Source: Vicia villosa (lineage: Eukaryota; Streptophyta; Magnoliopsida; Fabales; Fabaceae). From it: 64,000 nucleotides of DNA. The stretch lies in assembly GCF_029867415.1 (NCBI RefSeq), contig NC_081186.1, forward strand, positions 22,447,915-22,511,914, read 5' to 3'. This document shows, in pieces, positions 43,834 to 55,928 of the stretch. Position numbers and translations under genes: made by a program. A model generated the notes under the pieces. The model was not told the DNA's origin. It did not search any database and saw only the letters and a program-made list of their open reading frames with translations. Every line of letters starts with the position of its first letter. Within the stretch, counting starts at the first letter, position 1.

Positions 43834-44810
43834 CCTTCAGAGTTGTTGCTCTAAATCAGCTTAAGAAGATTTGAAGATGAAGATCATGGCAAGAAGCAAC
43901 CAACATAAGAGTTGCTGCTCTTAATCTGCTTTCAGAAGAAGAAGATCTCATACAGAAGTTGAAGACAAGAAGACTACAAGATATTTTGTTTCTTGTAATA
44001 ATATGTAAAAACACATAGAGTTGTTGCTCGTAGTGTGTTATAGCTTAAGAAACTTCTGATAGATTGTTTAGGCACCAGAAGTGACTTCTAGTCAGTGTGT
44101 TGTAAACATACGTATTGAGAATAGGAGACCATCTACTTAATTGAGAAGCACACCTGTAATCTCTAGAAGATAGATGAATGTTATATCCTGATGGGATCAC
44201 TGAACGGTTCATCATCTATAGTTAGTCACGAGCAGTGGGTTTGTGCGGGGTTAGTCACAGCAGGTAGGTGTGCAAGTTACTAGATTGATGAACGTTATAT
44301 CCAAATGGGATCACTGAACGGTTCAGTCATCTAGGGGTTAGTCACTCGCAGGTAGCTTGTGCAGGGTTAGTCACAACAGTTGGCTGTGCAGGTTGTTAGT
44401 CACGATGGAGGATCATGCAGATGAAATCAAGTTTGGTTATAATGGATTAAGACCTCTGTTGAGAGAAAAATCACCTGAAGAAAGTGGGCTGGAGGTAGCC
44501 TTATTCAGAAGGTGAACCAGGATAAAAATAAACGTGTCTTTTACTTTATGCACAATTCAACTAACTCTGAACATTCACGCAGAATATCCTTAGAACTGTA
44601 CTGAGACAAGTCAGAAGTTCTGATGATACAAAGAAGTTAAACTGAATATCTCATTGGTTATGCAACTCCATTCCAAGCATGCTTCCACAATATTGTAAAG
44701 CATATCCAGAAGATGAGATACTAAGAAGTAAGAGAAGAATTTAAAGAAAGGGAATTTTTAAAGAACACAATTACATCCCCCCTTTCTTGTGTTTTTCTCC
44801 ACCTTCTGTT
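43834..44810 (+). repeat. Fragment of a copia-type LTR ('copia4'), interrupted by copia2
   Basis: Sequence ends CCCCCCTTTCTTGTGTTTTTCTCCACCTTC, the same layout as the copia1 LTR end (CCCCCCTTTCTAAGTGTTTTTC). Inside are repeats: GGGATCACTGAACGGTTCA at ~44199 and ~44308, and several GTTAGTCAC units (~44222-44405). The portion from 43919 is duplicated at 53383. Confidence 0.6.
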
Positions 44811-44919
44811 TTGACTTATTGCTTAGTATCATCTATTATGTTGACTTATTGCTTAGTATCATCTATTGTTTTGACTTGTCGATAAGTATCATCTATTGTT
44901 TTGACTTATTTCTTAGTAT
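44811..44919 (+). repeat. 30-bp tandem repeat (3.6 copies) at the D1 insertion site
   Basis: Units at 44811, 44841, 44871 and 44901 (partial): TTGACTTATTGCTTAGTATC and so on. The array stops exactly at the Ogre-type LTR start at 44920. Second copy at 54275-54383. Confidence 0.85.
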
Positions 44920-45532
44920 TGTCATACCCCAAAATTTGCCCATCTCATTTCATCATCAAGGGTTCAAGGTTCAAGGGTTTATTCGAGCAACATTCTCCTA
45001 ATCGAGGGTCTCTTAAGTTAGGGTTTGCACTTCATCAAAGGAATTTGAGTCTCTAAGGCCTCAAATGGATCTCAAGGTGTCTCATATGTCTCAGGGTATC
45101 TCCATGTCAATTATCAAGCTTCAATCCCAAGGATTTCTCATTCAAATGCTCAGGTGATCCACAATCGACTAGTTTGACCTAAAAATCAACGATGGTCAAA
45201 GTATAGTCAAAACTCCTGACTTTTGGTAAACATCAAGTATTTGAGGTTATATCCATCATTTTATCAAAGGTTGATCATGATCCATTAATAAAAACTCAGA
45301 AATGAACAAATTCAAAAGGTTCAAATTAGGGTTTTTTATAGGAGAAAGTGATCAACTCAACTTTGACTGGTCATAACTTTCACATGGAGTATCAAAATTT
45401 TCCCAACCAAAGCCTATTCTGAAGGAAATTGGATTCTCTACAACTTTGTCTCTCACATGCCAAGGCCAGAAATGCTTCATTCATGAGATATGGTCCAAAA
45501 GATTATAGGTCCTTTTCAAAGGTCAACCAAAA
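44920..45532 (+). repeat. Start of Ogre-type LTR 'D1' (first copy), cut by copia3
   Basis: Begins TGTCATACCCCAAAATTTGC. Preceded by AGTAT (44915-44919), the likely target duplication. Resembles the reverse complement of D2 (~60990-61268), so D1 and D2 are one family. The LTR resumes only after the second copia3 LTR, at 55929. Confidence 0.82.
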
Positions 45533-46464
45533 TGAAATTCTGGACTCAGACACGCGATGTCTAACAGGATGTCACGACATTACTATCTGAACGTTTTTAA
45601 ACAAAAGAACAAAGAGTAAACAGATAAACAACACAGGAAAGTTGTTAACCCAGTTCGGTGCAAACACACCTACATCTGGGGGCTACCAAGCCAGGGAGGA
45701 AGTCCACTATAAGTAATATCAATTAAAGGTAATACAAATCAAGATTATGCCTTTCACTTAATATCTACCCAATGCAACTTCAGTCTAAACAACTTAGACC
45801 AGAGATCCTACTCACTCCCCCTCAATCACAGCAGTGATGAAAACTAACCAACGAATAACAAAAGAAGACACTCTTCAAGGACACAACTTGATCTTGCTTA
45901 AAAGCTTTGATCAAGTACAATAGTACTCTTGCTTAAAAGCTTTGAGTACTTCTTACAACTCAAAACAAAACGCCTAGACCAAGACAATCATCATGATGAT
46001 TGTTTGGCTTACAAGAAAGCTACAACGAAAGACTTAAAAACAAAGAACTCTAAAAGTTTCTCAAACAAAAACCCTAACGTCAACAGCAGCACCTGCGTGG
46101 AATATATAGCCTTCATACAATACAGCAGCTGGGCCTTGGATCCACAAAATAGTTTTAACCCTAATAAAACTAATCTCCATAAATCAAGGAACTAATAATA
46201 ATAATCATCCAAGACGTCCTTGAAACAGATCAGAATCCATCATTACCAAATAAAGCGCATAGGATCTTATCAGATCACATAACCATAAATAGTAATAGAA
46301 AAGAACGAACAGCTGCGAATGTCATGACATCGGCCTTGACATCAGGTAAAGGCCTGCAAAGGAAAGACTTCACAACAGCAGAATGCATGTCATGACACCA
46401 GTTATGACAAGATAGATCCACAATTAGTTTTACCAAAAATTACAGCCAATCAACAACATCTACA
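45533..46464 (-). repeat. 3' LTR of copia3
   Basis: 932 bp; minus strand TGTAGATGTTG...AATTTCA. Adjoins the polypurine tract (plus strand AACTCCCCCTTTGG at 46465-46478). TATATAT near 46102-46108 (minus) is a candidate TATA box. Near-identical to 54997-55928. Confidence 0.88.
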
Positions 46465-46841
46465 AACTCCCCCTTTGGCAAATTTTTGGCTAAAACACTA
46501 ATAGATGTAAGCAGATATCAGAGCATACACAGCAGCCAACAACAGAAAAATAAATTCTGTAACAGAAAAATAAATTTTGTAAGCAACAACAGCAACTTGA
46601 TTAATCACCAGAAAATCAGAAAACATCTACTTAATCAACTGTTACAGAAACCACTTGTCATTGTTAGGGAGAACCAGAGAAAACCCAAAATAAAGAAAAC
46701 CACAAAACAACCATGTCCAAGAAAAACCAAAAGATCACCAAAATAACAAAACAACCATTACAACAAAACAACCACTACCACTACCAATTACTCCCCCTTT
46801 TTAGCCACAAAAGGAGCCAAAACATATTCAGCTCAGCAGAG
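46465..46841 (-). other. Polypurine tract and 3' untranslated region of copia3
   Basis: Minus-strand CCAAAGGGGGAGTT abuts the 3' LTR. A second GGGGGAGT lies at ~46790 just after the third ORF. In between is A- and CAA-rich sequence on the plus strand without coding support. Confidence 0.75.
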
Positions 46842-48833
46842 CTAATCATTAGACCCATCACTGTCTTCATCACTAGAGCCACCAGGATTGTCATCACTTG
46901 AGCTACTAGTCCATTCAGCAGCATCACTACTCCCACTCTCAGCACCCTCAGCCTCAGCATCCTCAGCTTCTTCCTCAGCCTCTTTGTCTTCATCCATATT
47001 GTCACCACCCTTTTCACCAGCAAGATCATCATCTGTAGACTGCTCAAGACTGTGGATGAGATTTTCAAGTTTCAGCTTCCTGTTGTCCAACTCTTGACAA
47101 GTCTCTTTTAGCTCAGCAATAAGAAGAGCTTTGTTCACAGATTTGCTGGGTTGTGATGTCCCAGCAGATGTCTTGTCATCAGACCTCTGCAGCAGCTTGT
47201 AGTGAAAAGACAAAGCACTCTCCCTCTTACATACAAAATCTTTACTTTTCAGAATTCCAGGGTGTTGCTTGAGGATTATTCCACATATCAGAGATGGGAA
47301 AGCAATGGGAAGCTTAGTAGCAGAGGTACCAACATGCCTCATAGTTTGATCAAATATGTAGGTCCCATAGTCAAATTTTGTCTTGGTTCCCACAGCATAT
47401 ATGAATCTTCCTAGGCCAACAGCAATGGTGGAAGTGTGATTGGTAGGCACCCAGTTAGCAGCACCAATTTTGTGCAGCAATGCATACCTGACATTAAGAG
47501 AACTAGCAGACAGTTTGCTCTTTATGGGCCACTTCTTAACCTTATCACCAGTGATTACCTTGCAAACCTCATTATCAGTCACTTCAAGCTCAGGTTGAGC
47601 CTCAGCATCTCTACCTAGATATAGGTTGATAACAGCAGGGGAAAAATCTATACACTTTCTTCTAACATACACCTTATGAAAATCATCAGTTGTTCCATCA
47701 CCACAATCTTGAGACAAATTCACAATGAATTCCTTCACAAGCATTTCATAACACTTTGAAAAATGAGTAACAGTTTTAATCAAACCTGCAGCCTTGATGA
47801 GCTTCATGACCTCTTGACATTCCAGAGCATCATTTGCTAATTCTCTTTCCAGAGCCAGCCTTCTTTGATAGACAAACTTCCACTGGATAGCATTTGAAGC
47901 ATAGTGCAAGTAAATGTTATCCAAAGGAACATCACGAACCTTTGTGGAGGATTTTGTGACAGCAATCTTCTTCTTGGATGGGATGTCAGGGACATCACTT
48001 AAGACATCATCTTCTGGGACAGAAACACTTCTTTCCTTCCTCTTCTTCACAGTAGCCTTGCTCCCTGTGGTTGAAGGTTCAGCAAGGACCTTCTTGTCCT
48101 TCTTTATAGTGACCTTCTTTTGAGGAGTAACCTGAGGTTTGGAGAAATCTTGATCACAAGCCTGTTTGCCCTTACGAGTCTTGACTCTATGAGAGATGCT
48201 AGAGATGAGTTCATCATCAGCAATGTCAATAGAATCATCCAGGTCATCCAGATTCACCACATCATGCACAGTAGGGCCTTCATTAGGGGTTTCTTTAGAA
48301 ATAGCAACAGGAACCTCTTCAGCTTTCTCAGGCTCAGGAATTTCAGCATCTTTAGTACCAGATGTTTCAACATTAACAGCTTCAGATGTCTCAACTTCTT
48401 TGGCACCTGGGATCTTCTCTTCAATGTTATCAACCGATGTCTCAACATCACCCTGATCTTTGCTAGCATCATCTTGACCATCTTGATCATCTTTGCTGTT
48501 CTCAGAAGCAGACATCTGGGCTAGAGGAACGGATATCCCATCAACCTTGTGTCCTTCATTCAAGATTCTGGTGACAATACCTGCGATCGCATTGTGAACA
48601 TAAGTAGAACCCTCTCTACCTTGAACAGAAAAGGTTTCAGGAACAGATCCCCCAGTTGATTTTCTTACATGCATCTTTCTTGGTAGATTACGAACAGTAT
48701 CGGTAGCAGGAACAGAGTTCAATGGCACAACATCCAGCACAACATCTTGATCACTCACAACATTTGGTGCCCTAGAACCTGATGTTGTTTCAGAGGTAGG
48801 AGAAGATTTCTTTGAGGGAGAACTCTGAGACAT
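46842..48833 (-). CDS. Third ORF of copia3 (plant-transposon-protein type)
   Basis: 663 residues from ATG at 48833 (MSQSSPSKKSS); an in-frame ATG upstream at 48986 lies in leader-like sequence and is less likely. Residues ~1-310 are Ser/Lys/Glu/Asp-rich and probably disordered. Residues ~315-550 form a folded region (YLHYASNAIQWKFVYQRRLA, VYVRRKCIDFSPAVINLYLG, NVRYALLHKIGAANWVPTNH) typical of the putative plant transposon protein domain. A leucine-rich coiled coil (LIAELKETCQELDNRKLKLE) and an acidic tail follow. No signal peptide or transmembrane helix seen, so an envelope role is not supported. Intact. Lies 198 bp after the pol stop, same strand. Confidence 0.8.
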   Translation of the reverse strand: MSQSSPSKKSSPTSETTSGSRAPNVVSDQDVVLDVVPLNSVPATDTVRNLPRKMHVRKSTGGSVPETFSVQGREGSTYVHNAIAGIVTRILNEGHKVDGISVPLAQMSASENSKDDQDGQDDASKDQGDVETSVDNIEEKIPGAKEVETSEAVNVETSGTKDAEIPEPEKAEEVPVAISKETPNEGPTVHDVVNLDDLDDSIDIADDELISSISHRVKTRKGKQACDQDFSKPQVTPQKKVTIKKDKKVLAEPSTTGSKATVKKRKERSVSVPEDDVLSDVPDIPSKKKIAVTKSSTKVRDVPLDNIYLHYASNAIQWKFVYQRRLALERELANDALECQEVMKLIKAAGLIKTVTHFSKCYEMLVKEFIVNLSQDCGDGTTDDFHKVYVRRKCIDFSPAVINLYLGRDAEAQPELEVTDNEVCKVITGDKVKKWPIKSKLSASSLNVRYALLHKIGAANWVPTNHTSTIAVGLGRFIYAVGTKTKFDYGTYIFDQTMRHVGTSATKLPIAFPSLICGIILKQHPGILKSKDFVCKRESALSFHYKLLQRSDDKTSAGTSQPSKSVNKALLIAELKETCQELDNRKLKLENLIHSLEQSTDDDLAGEKGGDNMDEDKEAEEEAEDAEAEGAESGSSDAAEWTSSSSDDNPGGSSDEDSDGSND

Positions 48834-49031
48834 GTTGAGAGAAAATGGAAAACTGGGTAAAGGGTTGTGAAAGCAGAAACACAGAGAGATAGCGTGAGTG
48901 TGGAGGAGAGGTTTTGGAGGAATGGAAACCGTTTGGGTAACTTGTAAAAGGGGGGGAAAATACACTTTAATGTGTAATGATATCAAAGATTTGGAGAGAG
49001 AAATAATGCTGGCCCCACACCCAATTAATTG

Positions 49032-52000
49032 CTATAATCCTTCACAAAGACAAATGCCTAGTTTGCTTCTTAGATTTTCAAATTGATTTGCATCCAAGGC
49101 TTTTGTGAAAATGTCAGCCAGTTGAAGGTTTGTAGCAACATGTTCCAAGGCAATTATTTTATCTTCAACAAGATCTCTAATGTAATGATGTCTAATATCA
49201 ATGTGCTTGGTCCTGCTATGCTGAATGGGATTCTTTGAAATGTTAATGGCACTTAAGTTGTCACAATATAATGTCATGACATCTTGTGTGACATTGTATT
49301 CTGTTAACATTTGTTTCATCCAAACAAGCTGAGAGCAACTACTTCCTGCTGCAATGTATTCTGCCTCTGCAGTGGACAAGGACACACAATTTTGTTTCTT
49401 GCTGAACCATGAAATAAGATTATTACCCAAGAAGAAACATCCTCCTGAAGTACTTTTTCTGTCATCAGCACTTCCAGCCCAATCTGCATCACAATATCCA
49501 GTGAGAATAGGTTCACACCCATGAGAGTAGAGCATTCCATATTCACAAGTACCATTCACATATTTCAGGATCCTCTTGACTTGGTTGATATGGCTGATCT
49601 TAGGATCTGCTTGATACCTTGCACACACCCCAACAGCAAAAGCAATATCAGGTCTACTGGCTGTGAGATACAGCAGACTTCCTATCATGCTTCTATATAA
49701 ACTTTGATCAACACTGGTTCCCTTTTCATCTTTGGACAACTTTAAGTGAGTAGGAGCTGGTGTTCTTTTGTGAGAAGCATTTTCCATTCCAAACTTTTTA
49801 ACAATGTTTTTAGCATACTTACTCTGAGAGAGAAAAATTGAGTCTTCCATCTGTTTAACTTGCAGCCCAAGAAAATAAGTTAATTCTCCAACTAGACTCA
49901 TTTCAAATTCTGATTGCATCTGATCAACAAAATGTCTAGTCATCTTGTCTGACATTCCCCCAAACACAATATCATCCACATAGATTTGAGCAATCAGGAT
50001 CTTTCCTCCTTCATCTTTAACAAAGAGAGTTTTATCTATTCCTCCTTTCCTGTACCCATTACCAGTAAGAAACTCAGTTAGTCTCTCATACCAAGCTCTA
50101 GGGGCTTGTTTTAAGCCATAAAGAGCTTTTCTTAGTTTGTACACATAGTCAGGATGGTTTGGATCAGCAAAACCTTTAGGTTGCTCCACATAAACTTCCT
50201 CACTCAGGTATCCATTCAAGAAAGCACTCTTCACATCCATCTGATACAGTTTGAATTTTAGAATACAAGCAACTCCTAGCAGTAATCTAATTGACTCAAG
50301 TCTAGCAACTGGAGCAAAGGTTTCATCAAAGTCAATTCCTTCAACTTGAGTGTATCCTTGAGCAACTAGCCTTGCTTTGTTTCTGACAACAGTTCCCAGT
50401 TCATCTGACTTGTTCTTGTAAACCCATTTTGTTCCAATGACATTAGTACCTTTAGGTCTTGGTACCAGCTCCCATACTTCATTCCTTTCAAACTGGCCTA
50501 GTTCTTCCTGCATGGCATTAATCCATAACTCATCTGTTAAAGCTTCCTTGACATTTTTAGGTTCAATTTTTGACACAAAACAAGAGTTTGAAACTACTTC
50601 CCTTGACCTTGTAGTAATTCCACTGTTGAGATCACCTATAATAAGTTCACTAGGATGATTTTTTTGAACTCTTATTGATGGACTCTTGTTAGGAAGTTTA
50701 GTCTCAGATTCTGTGATAGTAGGACTGCAATCATCTTCTCTTGTAGATCCTTTAGCTGTAATATCCCAGAATGTTCCGACATCTACTGTGACATCTGCTT
50801 GATTGTGGACATCATCAACTACAACATTTATGGACTCCATTATTATTCTGGTTCTTGAGTTGAACACTCGATAGGCTCTACTGTTCGTAGAGTAGCCCAG
50901 AAAGATTCCTTCATCACTCTTGGGATCCATCTTCCTTCTTTGATCTCTATCAGCAAGAATGTAACACTTACTACCAAACACATGGAAGTATTTGACAGTG
51001 GGTTTTCTTCCCTTCCAGATCTCATATAGGGTGGTAGAGGTTCCTTTTCTTAAGGTAACTCTATTATGGACATAACAAGCAGTATTCATGGCTTCAGCCC
51101 AGAAGTAGATAGGAAGATTCTTAGCATGGATCATGGCTCTGGCTGATTCTTGAATAGTTCTATTTTTTCTTTCAACAACCCCATTTTGCTGTGGAGTAAT
51201 AGGGGAAGAGAATTCATGATGTATTCCTTCAGAGGAGCAGAAATCAGCAAACTTTTGATTCTCAAATTCCTTTCCATGATCACTCCTAATTCTCACAACA
51301 CCATTTTCTTTTTCTCTTTGAACTCTTTGACATAGGTCCTTGAAAACATCAAACACATCTGATTTTTCTCTGATGAAATTTACCCAAGTGTATCTGGAGT
51401 AGTCATCTACCACCACATAAGCATATTTCTTTCCTCCAAGACTTTCTATTTGCATTGGTCCCATCAAGTCCATATGTAGCAGTTCAAGAACTCTGGAAGT
51501 AGTCAGATGTGTAACCTTTGGATGTGACATCCTGGTTTGTTTTCCTACCTGACATTCACCACATATTCTTCCTTCATCAATTTGTAGCTTAGGAATTCCT
51601 CTCACAGCTTCCAGAGAAATAATCCTTTTCATACCCCTTAGATGAAGGTGACCAAGTTTTTGGTGCCATAGCTTTGCTTCTTCTTCCTTAGAGCATACAG
51701 TAGAATAGCTGGATTCATGAGACACCCACAAATAGCAGTTATCTTTGGATCTGACACCCCTCATTACTACTTCCTTTTCTTCATTAGTAACCACACACTC
51801 AGCTTTAGTGAAGTTGACTTGGTATCCTTGGTCACAGAGTTGACTGATGCTTATGAGATTAGCAGTCAGGCCTTTGACCAACAAAACACCTTCTAAATTT
51901 GGCACTCCTGAACAGTCTAATTTTCCAACTCCTTTGATTTCTCCTTTAGCTCCATCACCAAAGGTTACATAACTAGTAGAATGACTCTTGATATCAACAA

Positions 52001-53384
52001 GCAGATTCTTGAGTCCAGTCATGTGTCTGGAACATCCGCTGTCAAAATACCAGTCTTCTTTGGCTGAAACTCTAAGAGATGTATGGGCTATTAAGGCCAT
52101 ATTTTTAGGTTTCCATTGTTGCTTCTGGACGGGCATGATCTGCTTAGGTTTGTAGTAAGGAGCTTGATCTGGGTATCCATATAATCTGAAGCAAAAAGGC
52201 TTAATGTGTCCAAATCTTCCACAGTAATGACATCTCCATCTTTGAAACTTTCTCTTCATTTCACTTTTCTCGTGATGTTGAGTCACATGTTTTGACATCG
52301 GTTTCAACATCTCAGCTTCAGGTTTAGTTCTGCTACTATCTTGGAAATGTTTCTTTGCACCAACAAATCCTATACCAGACATATCTCCTGAACTTTTTCC
52401 AACCTGCAAAATCTCCTCCAACATATCCGTGCCACTGTTCAACATTTTTACAGATTTTGACATCTGATCAAGTTTGGATTGTAACATGATAATTTCACTA
52501 TTCAGTTCAGATATAGTTTCACTAAGCCCTTTGTTATCAGCCTCCAACTGAGCTATGTATTTCTTCTGCTTTTCACCTTGTTGACACACTTCAGCACTTC
52601 TGATACATAGCTTTCTGTAGGAGGTTGCCAGCTCTTCAAAGGATAGCTCATCTTCACTAGAATCTTCATCAGAATTGCAAACTCCAGTAAGGGCTATGAC
52701 ATGTTTGGCTGATTCTTCTTCAAAATCACTCTCAGAATCTTCATCAGACCAGGAGACTGACAAACCTTTCTTTTGTTTCTTGAGATAAGTAGGGCATTCA
52801 GCACTAATATGTCCATACCCTTCACATCCATGACATTGAATCCCTTTGCTGTGATTGTACTTTTCTTCTGGTTTAGCTCTTCTGCCAGAGTCATAAGATC
52901 TACTGATGTCAGATGAGATGTTCTTGGCATTAGGTCTTGGCTTCTGATCCATTCTTCTCATAATTTTGTTGAATTGTTTGCCAAGCATAGCTATAGATTC
53001 AGATAGATTCTCTTCTCTACTTTCCTCTACTTCTTCTTGAGAGTTGGACACAAAAGCTATGCTTTTGTTCTTCTTTTCAGAATTTTCACTGATTCCCATC
53101 TCAAAGGTTTGAAGAGATCCAATTAACTCTTCTACCTTCATTTTGCTGATGTCCTGTGCCTCTTCTATAGCTGTAACTTTCATATCAAATCTCTTAGGTA
53201 GGGATCTAAGAATTTTTCTCACCAGCTTTTCATCAGACATTTTCTCTCCCAAAGCTCCTGAGGTATTAGCAATATCCAGTATATTCATATGAAAATCCTT
53301 AATACTTTCATCATCCCTCATCCTTAGATTTTCAAACTTTGTAGTTAGCAGTTGAAGTCTTGACATCTTCACTTTGTTGAAGTC
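49032..53384 (-). CDS. gag-pol: Gag-Pol polyprotein of copia3, N-terminally truncated
   Basis: Open for ~1450 codons, no lesion except the missing gag start; reading begins at the breakpoint and the first genuine shared residues are [14 protein letters not shown], corresponding to mid-gag of copia2. Two zinc knuckles: [14 protein letters not shown] (~residue 178) and [14 protein letters not shown] (~380). Protease [11 protein letters not shown] (~440). Pre-integrase and integrase ([31 protein letters not shown]). RT with [20 protein letters not shown] and YVDD (~1130). RNase H with [10 protein letters not shown] (~1294) and [10 protein letters not shown]. Product would copy and integrate the element; without the start it is presumably silent. 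Confidence 0.9.
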   Translation of the reverse strand, partial: DFNKVKMSRLQLLTTKFENLRMRDDESIKDFHMNILDIANTSGALGEKMSDEKLVRKILRSLPKRFDMKVTAIEEAQDISKMKVEELIGSLQTFEMGISENSEKKNKSIAFVSNSQEEVEESREENLSESIAMLGKQFNKIMRRMDQKPRPNAKNISSDISRSYDSGRRAKPEEKYNHSKGIQCHGCEGYGHISAECPTYLKKQKKGLSVSWSDEDSESDFEEESAKHVIALTGVCNSDEDSSEDELSFEELATSYRKLCIRSAEVCQQGEKQKKYIAQLEADNKGLSETISELNSEIIMLQSKLDQMSKSVKMLNSGTDMLEEILQVGKSSGDMSGIGFVGAKKHFQDSSRTKPEAEMLKPMSKHVTQHHEKSEMKRKFQRWRCHYCGRFGHIKPFCFRLYGYPDQAPYYKPKQIMPVQKQQWKPKNMALIAHTSLRVSAKEDWYFDSGCSRHMTGLKNLLVDIKSHSTSYVTFGDGAKGEIKGVGKLDCSGVPNLEGVLLVKGLTANLISISQLCDQGYQVNFTKAECVVTNEEKEVVMRGVRSKDNCYLWVSHESSYSTVCSKEEEAKLWHQKLGHLHLRGMKRIISLEAVRGIPKLQIDEGRICGECQVGKQTRMSHPKVTHLTTSRVLELLHMDLMGPMQIESLGGKKYAYVVVDDYSRYTWVNFIREKSDVFDVFKDLCQRVQREKENGVVRIRSDHGKEFENQKFADFCSSEGIHHEFSSPITPQQNGVVERKNRTIQESARAMIHAKNLPIYFWAEAMNTACYVHNRVTLRKGTSTTLYEIWKGRKPTVKYFHVFGSKCYILADRDQRRKMDPKSDEGIFLGYSTNSRAYRVFNSRTRIIMESINVVVDDVHNQADVTVDVGTFWDITAKGSTREDDCSPTITESETKLPNKSPSIRVQKNHPSELIIGDLNSGITTRSREVVSNSCFVSKIEPKNVKEALTDELWINAMQEELGQFERNEVWELVPRPKGTNVIGTKWVYKNKSDELGTVVRNKARLVAQGYTQVEGIDFDETFAPVARLESIRLLLGVACILKFKLYQMDVKSAFLNGYLSEEVYVEQPKGFADPNHPDYVYKLRKALYGLKQAPRAWYERLTEFLTGNGYRKGGIDKTLFVKDEGGKILIAQIYVDDIVFGGMSDKMTRHFVDQMQSEFEMSLVGELTYFLGLQVKQMEDSIFLSQSKYAKNIVKKFGMENASHKRTPAPTHLKLSKDEKGTSVDQSLYRSMIGSLLYLTASRPDIAFAVGVCARYQADPKISHINQVKRILKYVNGTCEYGMLYSHGCEPILTGYCDADWAGSADDRKSTSGGCFFLGNNLISWFSKKQNCVSLSTAEAEYIAAGSSCSQLVWMKQMLTEYNVTQDVMTLYCDNLSAINISKNPIQHSRTKHIDIRHHYIRDLVEDKIIALEHVATNLQLADIFTKALDANQFENLRSKLGICLCEGL

Positions 53385-54383
53385 TTAATCTGCTTTCAGA
53401 AGAAGAAGATCTCATACAGAAGTTGAAGACAAGAAGACTACAAGATATTTTGTTTCTTGTAATAATATGTAAAAACACATAAAGTTGTTGCTCGTAGTGT
53501 GTTATAGCTTAAGAAACTTCTGATAGATTGTTTAGGCACCAGAAGTGACTTCTAGTCAGTGTGTTGTAAACATACGTATTGAGAATAGGAGACCATCTAC
53601 TTAATTGAGAAGCACACCTGTAATCTCTAGAAGATAGATGAATGTTATATCCTGATGGGATCACTGAACGGTTCATCATCTATAGTTAGTCACGAACAGT
53701 GGGTTTGTGCGGGGTTAGTCACAGCAGGTAGGTGTGCAAGTTACTAGATTGATGAACGTTATATCCAAATGGGATCACTGAACGGTTCAGTCATCTAGGG
53801 GTTAGTCACTCGCAGGTAGCTTGTGCAGGGTTAGTCACAGCAGTTGGCTGTGCAGGTTGTTAGTCACGATGGAGGATCATGCAGATGAAATCAAGTTTGG
53901 TTATAATGGATTAAGACCTCTGTTGAGAGAAAAATCACCTGAAGAAAGTGGGCTGGAGGTAGCCTTATTCAGAAGGTGAACCAGGATAAAAATAAACGTG
54001 TCTTTTACTTTATGCACAATTCAACTAACTCTGAACATTCACGCAGAATATCCTTAGAACTGTACTGAGACAAGTCAGAAGTTCTGATGATACAAAGAAG
54101 TTAAACTGAATATCTCATTGGTTATGCAACTCCATTCCAAGCATGCTTCCACAATATTGTAAAGCATATCCAGAAGATGAGATACTAAGAAGTAAGAGAA
54201 GAATTTAAAGAAAGGGAATTTTTAAAGAACACAATTACATCCCCCCTTTCTTGTGTTTTTCTCCACCTTCTGTTTTGACTTATTGCTTAGTATCATCTAT
54301 TATGTTGACTTATTGCTTAGTATCATCTATTGTTTTGACTTGTCGATAAGTATCATCTATTGTTTTGACTTATTTCTTAGTAT

Positions 54384-54996
54384 TGTCATACCCCAAAATT
54401 TGCCCATCTCATTTCATCATCAAGGGTTCAAGGTTCAAGGGTTTATTCGAGCAACATTCTCCTAATCGAGGGTCTCTTAAGTTAGGGTTTGCACTTCATC
54501 AAAGGAATTTGAATCTCTAAGGCCTCAAATGGATCTCAAGGTGTCTCATATGTCTCAGGGTATCTCCATGTCAATTATCAAGCTTCAATCCCAAGGATTT
54601 CTCATTCAAATGCTCAGGTGATCCACAATCGACTAGTTTGACCTAAAAATCAACGATGGTCAAAGTATAGTCAAAACTCCTGACTTTTGGTAAACATCAA
54701 GTATTTGAGGTTATATCCATCATTTTATCAAAGGTTGATCATGATCCATTAATAAAAACTCAGAAATGAACAAATTCAAAAGGTTCAAATTAGGGTTTTT
54801 TATAGGAGAAAGTGATCAACTCAACTTTGACTGGTCATAACTTTCACATGGAGTATCAAAATTTTCCCAACCAAAGCCTATTCTGAAGGAAATTGGATTC
54901 TCTACAACTTTGTCTCTCACATGCCAAGGCCAGAAATGCTTCATTCATGAGATATGGTCCAAAAGATTATAGGTCCTTTTCAAAGGTCAACCAAAA
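54384..54996 (+). repeat. Start of Ogre-type LTR D1 (second copy)
   Basis: Copy of 44920-45532. It ends with CAAAA (54992-54996) before the solo LTR and resumes after CAAAA at 55929-55933. Confidence 0.85.
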
Positions 54997-55928
54997 TGAA
55001 ATTCTGGACTCAGACACGCGATGTCTAACAGGATGTCACGACATTACTATCTGAACGTTTTTAAACAAAAGAACAAAGAGTAAACAGATAAACAACACAG
55101 GAAAGTTGTTAACCCAGTTCGGTGCAAACACACCTACATCTGGGGGCTACCAAGCCAGGGAGGAAGTCCACTATAAGTAATATCAATTAAAGGTAATACA
55201 AATCAAGATTACGCCTTTCACTTAATATCTACCCAATGCAACTTCAGTCTAAACAACTTAGACCAGAGATCCTACTCACTCCCCCTCAATCACAGCAGTG
55301 ATGAAAACTAACCAACGAATAACAAAAGAAGACACTCTTCAAGGACACAACTTGATCTTGCTTAAAAGCTTTGATCAAGTACAATAGTACTCTTGCTTAA
55401 AAGCTTTGAGTACTTCTTACAACTCAAAACAAAACGCCTAGACCAAGACAATCATCATGATGATTGTTTGGCTTACAAGAAAGCTACAACGAAAGACTTA
55501 AAAACAAAGAACTCTAAAAGTTTCTCAAACAAAAACCCTAACGTCAACAGCAGCACCTGCGTGGAATATATAGCCTTCATACAATACAGCAGCTGGGCCT
55601 TGGATCCACAAAATAGTTTTAACCCTAATAAAACTAATCTCCATAAATCAAGGAACTAATAATAATAATCATCCAAGACGTCCTTGAAACAGATCAGGAT
55701 CCATCATTACCAAATAAAGCGCATAGGATCTTATCAGATCACATAACCATAAATAGTAATAGAAAAGAACGAACAGCTGCGAATGTCATGACATCGGCCT
55801 TGACATCAGGTAAAGGCCTGCAAAGGAAAGACTTCACAACAGCAGAATGCATGTCATGACACCAGTTATGACAAGATAGATCCACAATTAGTTTTACCAA
55901 AAATTACAGCCAATCAACAACATCTACA
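54997..55928 (-). repeat. Solo LTR of copia3
   Basis: 932 bp, flanked by CAAAA on both sides (54992-54996 and 55929-55933), sitting in the D1 LTR with no polypurine tract or PBS on either side. It has the form of an LTR-LTR recombination product. It is inserted at the same base as the truncated copia3 at 45533. Confidence 0.88.

Larger units (their letters stand above)
45533..53384 (-). mobile_element. Ty1/copia element 'copia3', minus strand, truncated in gag
   Basis: 3' LTR (45533-46464), polypurine tract, third ORF (46842-48833) and gag-pol (49032-53384). The 5' end (PBS and first ~140 residues of gag) is missing; at ~53376-53384 the sequence jumps to a duplicate of the flanking DNA. Left target duplication CAAAA at 45528-45532. 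The same duplication flanks the solo LTR at 54997-55928 on both sides. Confidence 0.88.
53383..55928 (+). repeat. 2546-bp direct duplicate of 43919-46464
   Basis: Constant offset of 9464 bp, near-identical. I found six substitutions by eye, all transitions. It carries the copia4 fragment, 30-bp repeat, D1 LTR start and copia3 LTR. Left breakpoint TCTTAATCTG is shared; left of it 43918 continues copia4 while 53382 is copia3 gag. Right of 46464 is copia3 internal DNA, right of 55928 is D1 LTR. Confidence 0.93.

Noticed and set aside
44789..45001. 70-aa ORF, also at 54253-54465
   Set aside because: Spans the 30-bp tandem repeat and the D1 LTR start; exists twice only because the region is duplicated.
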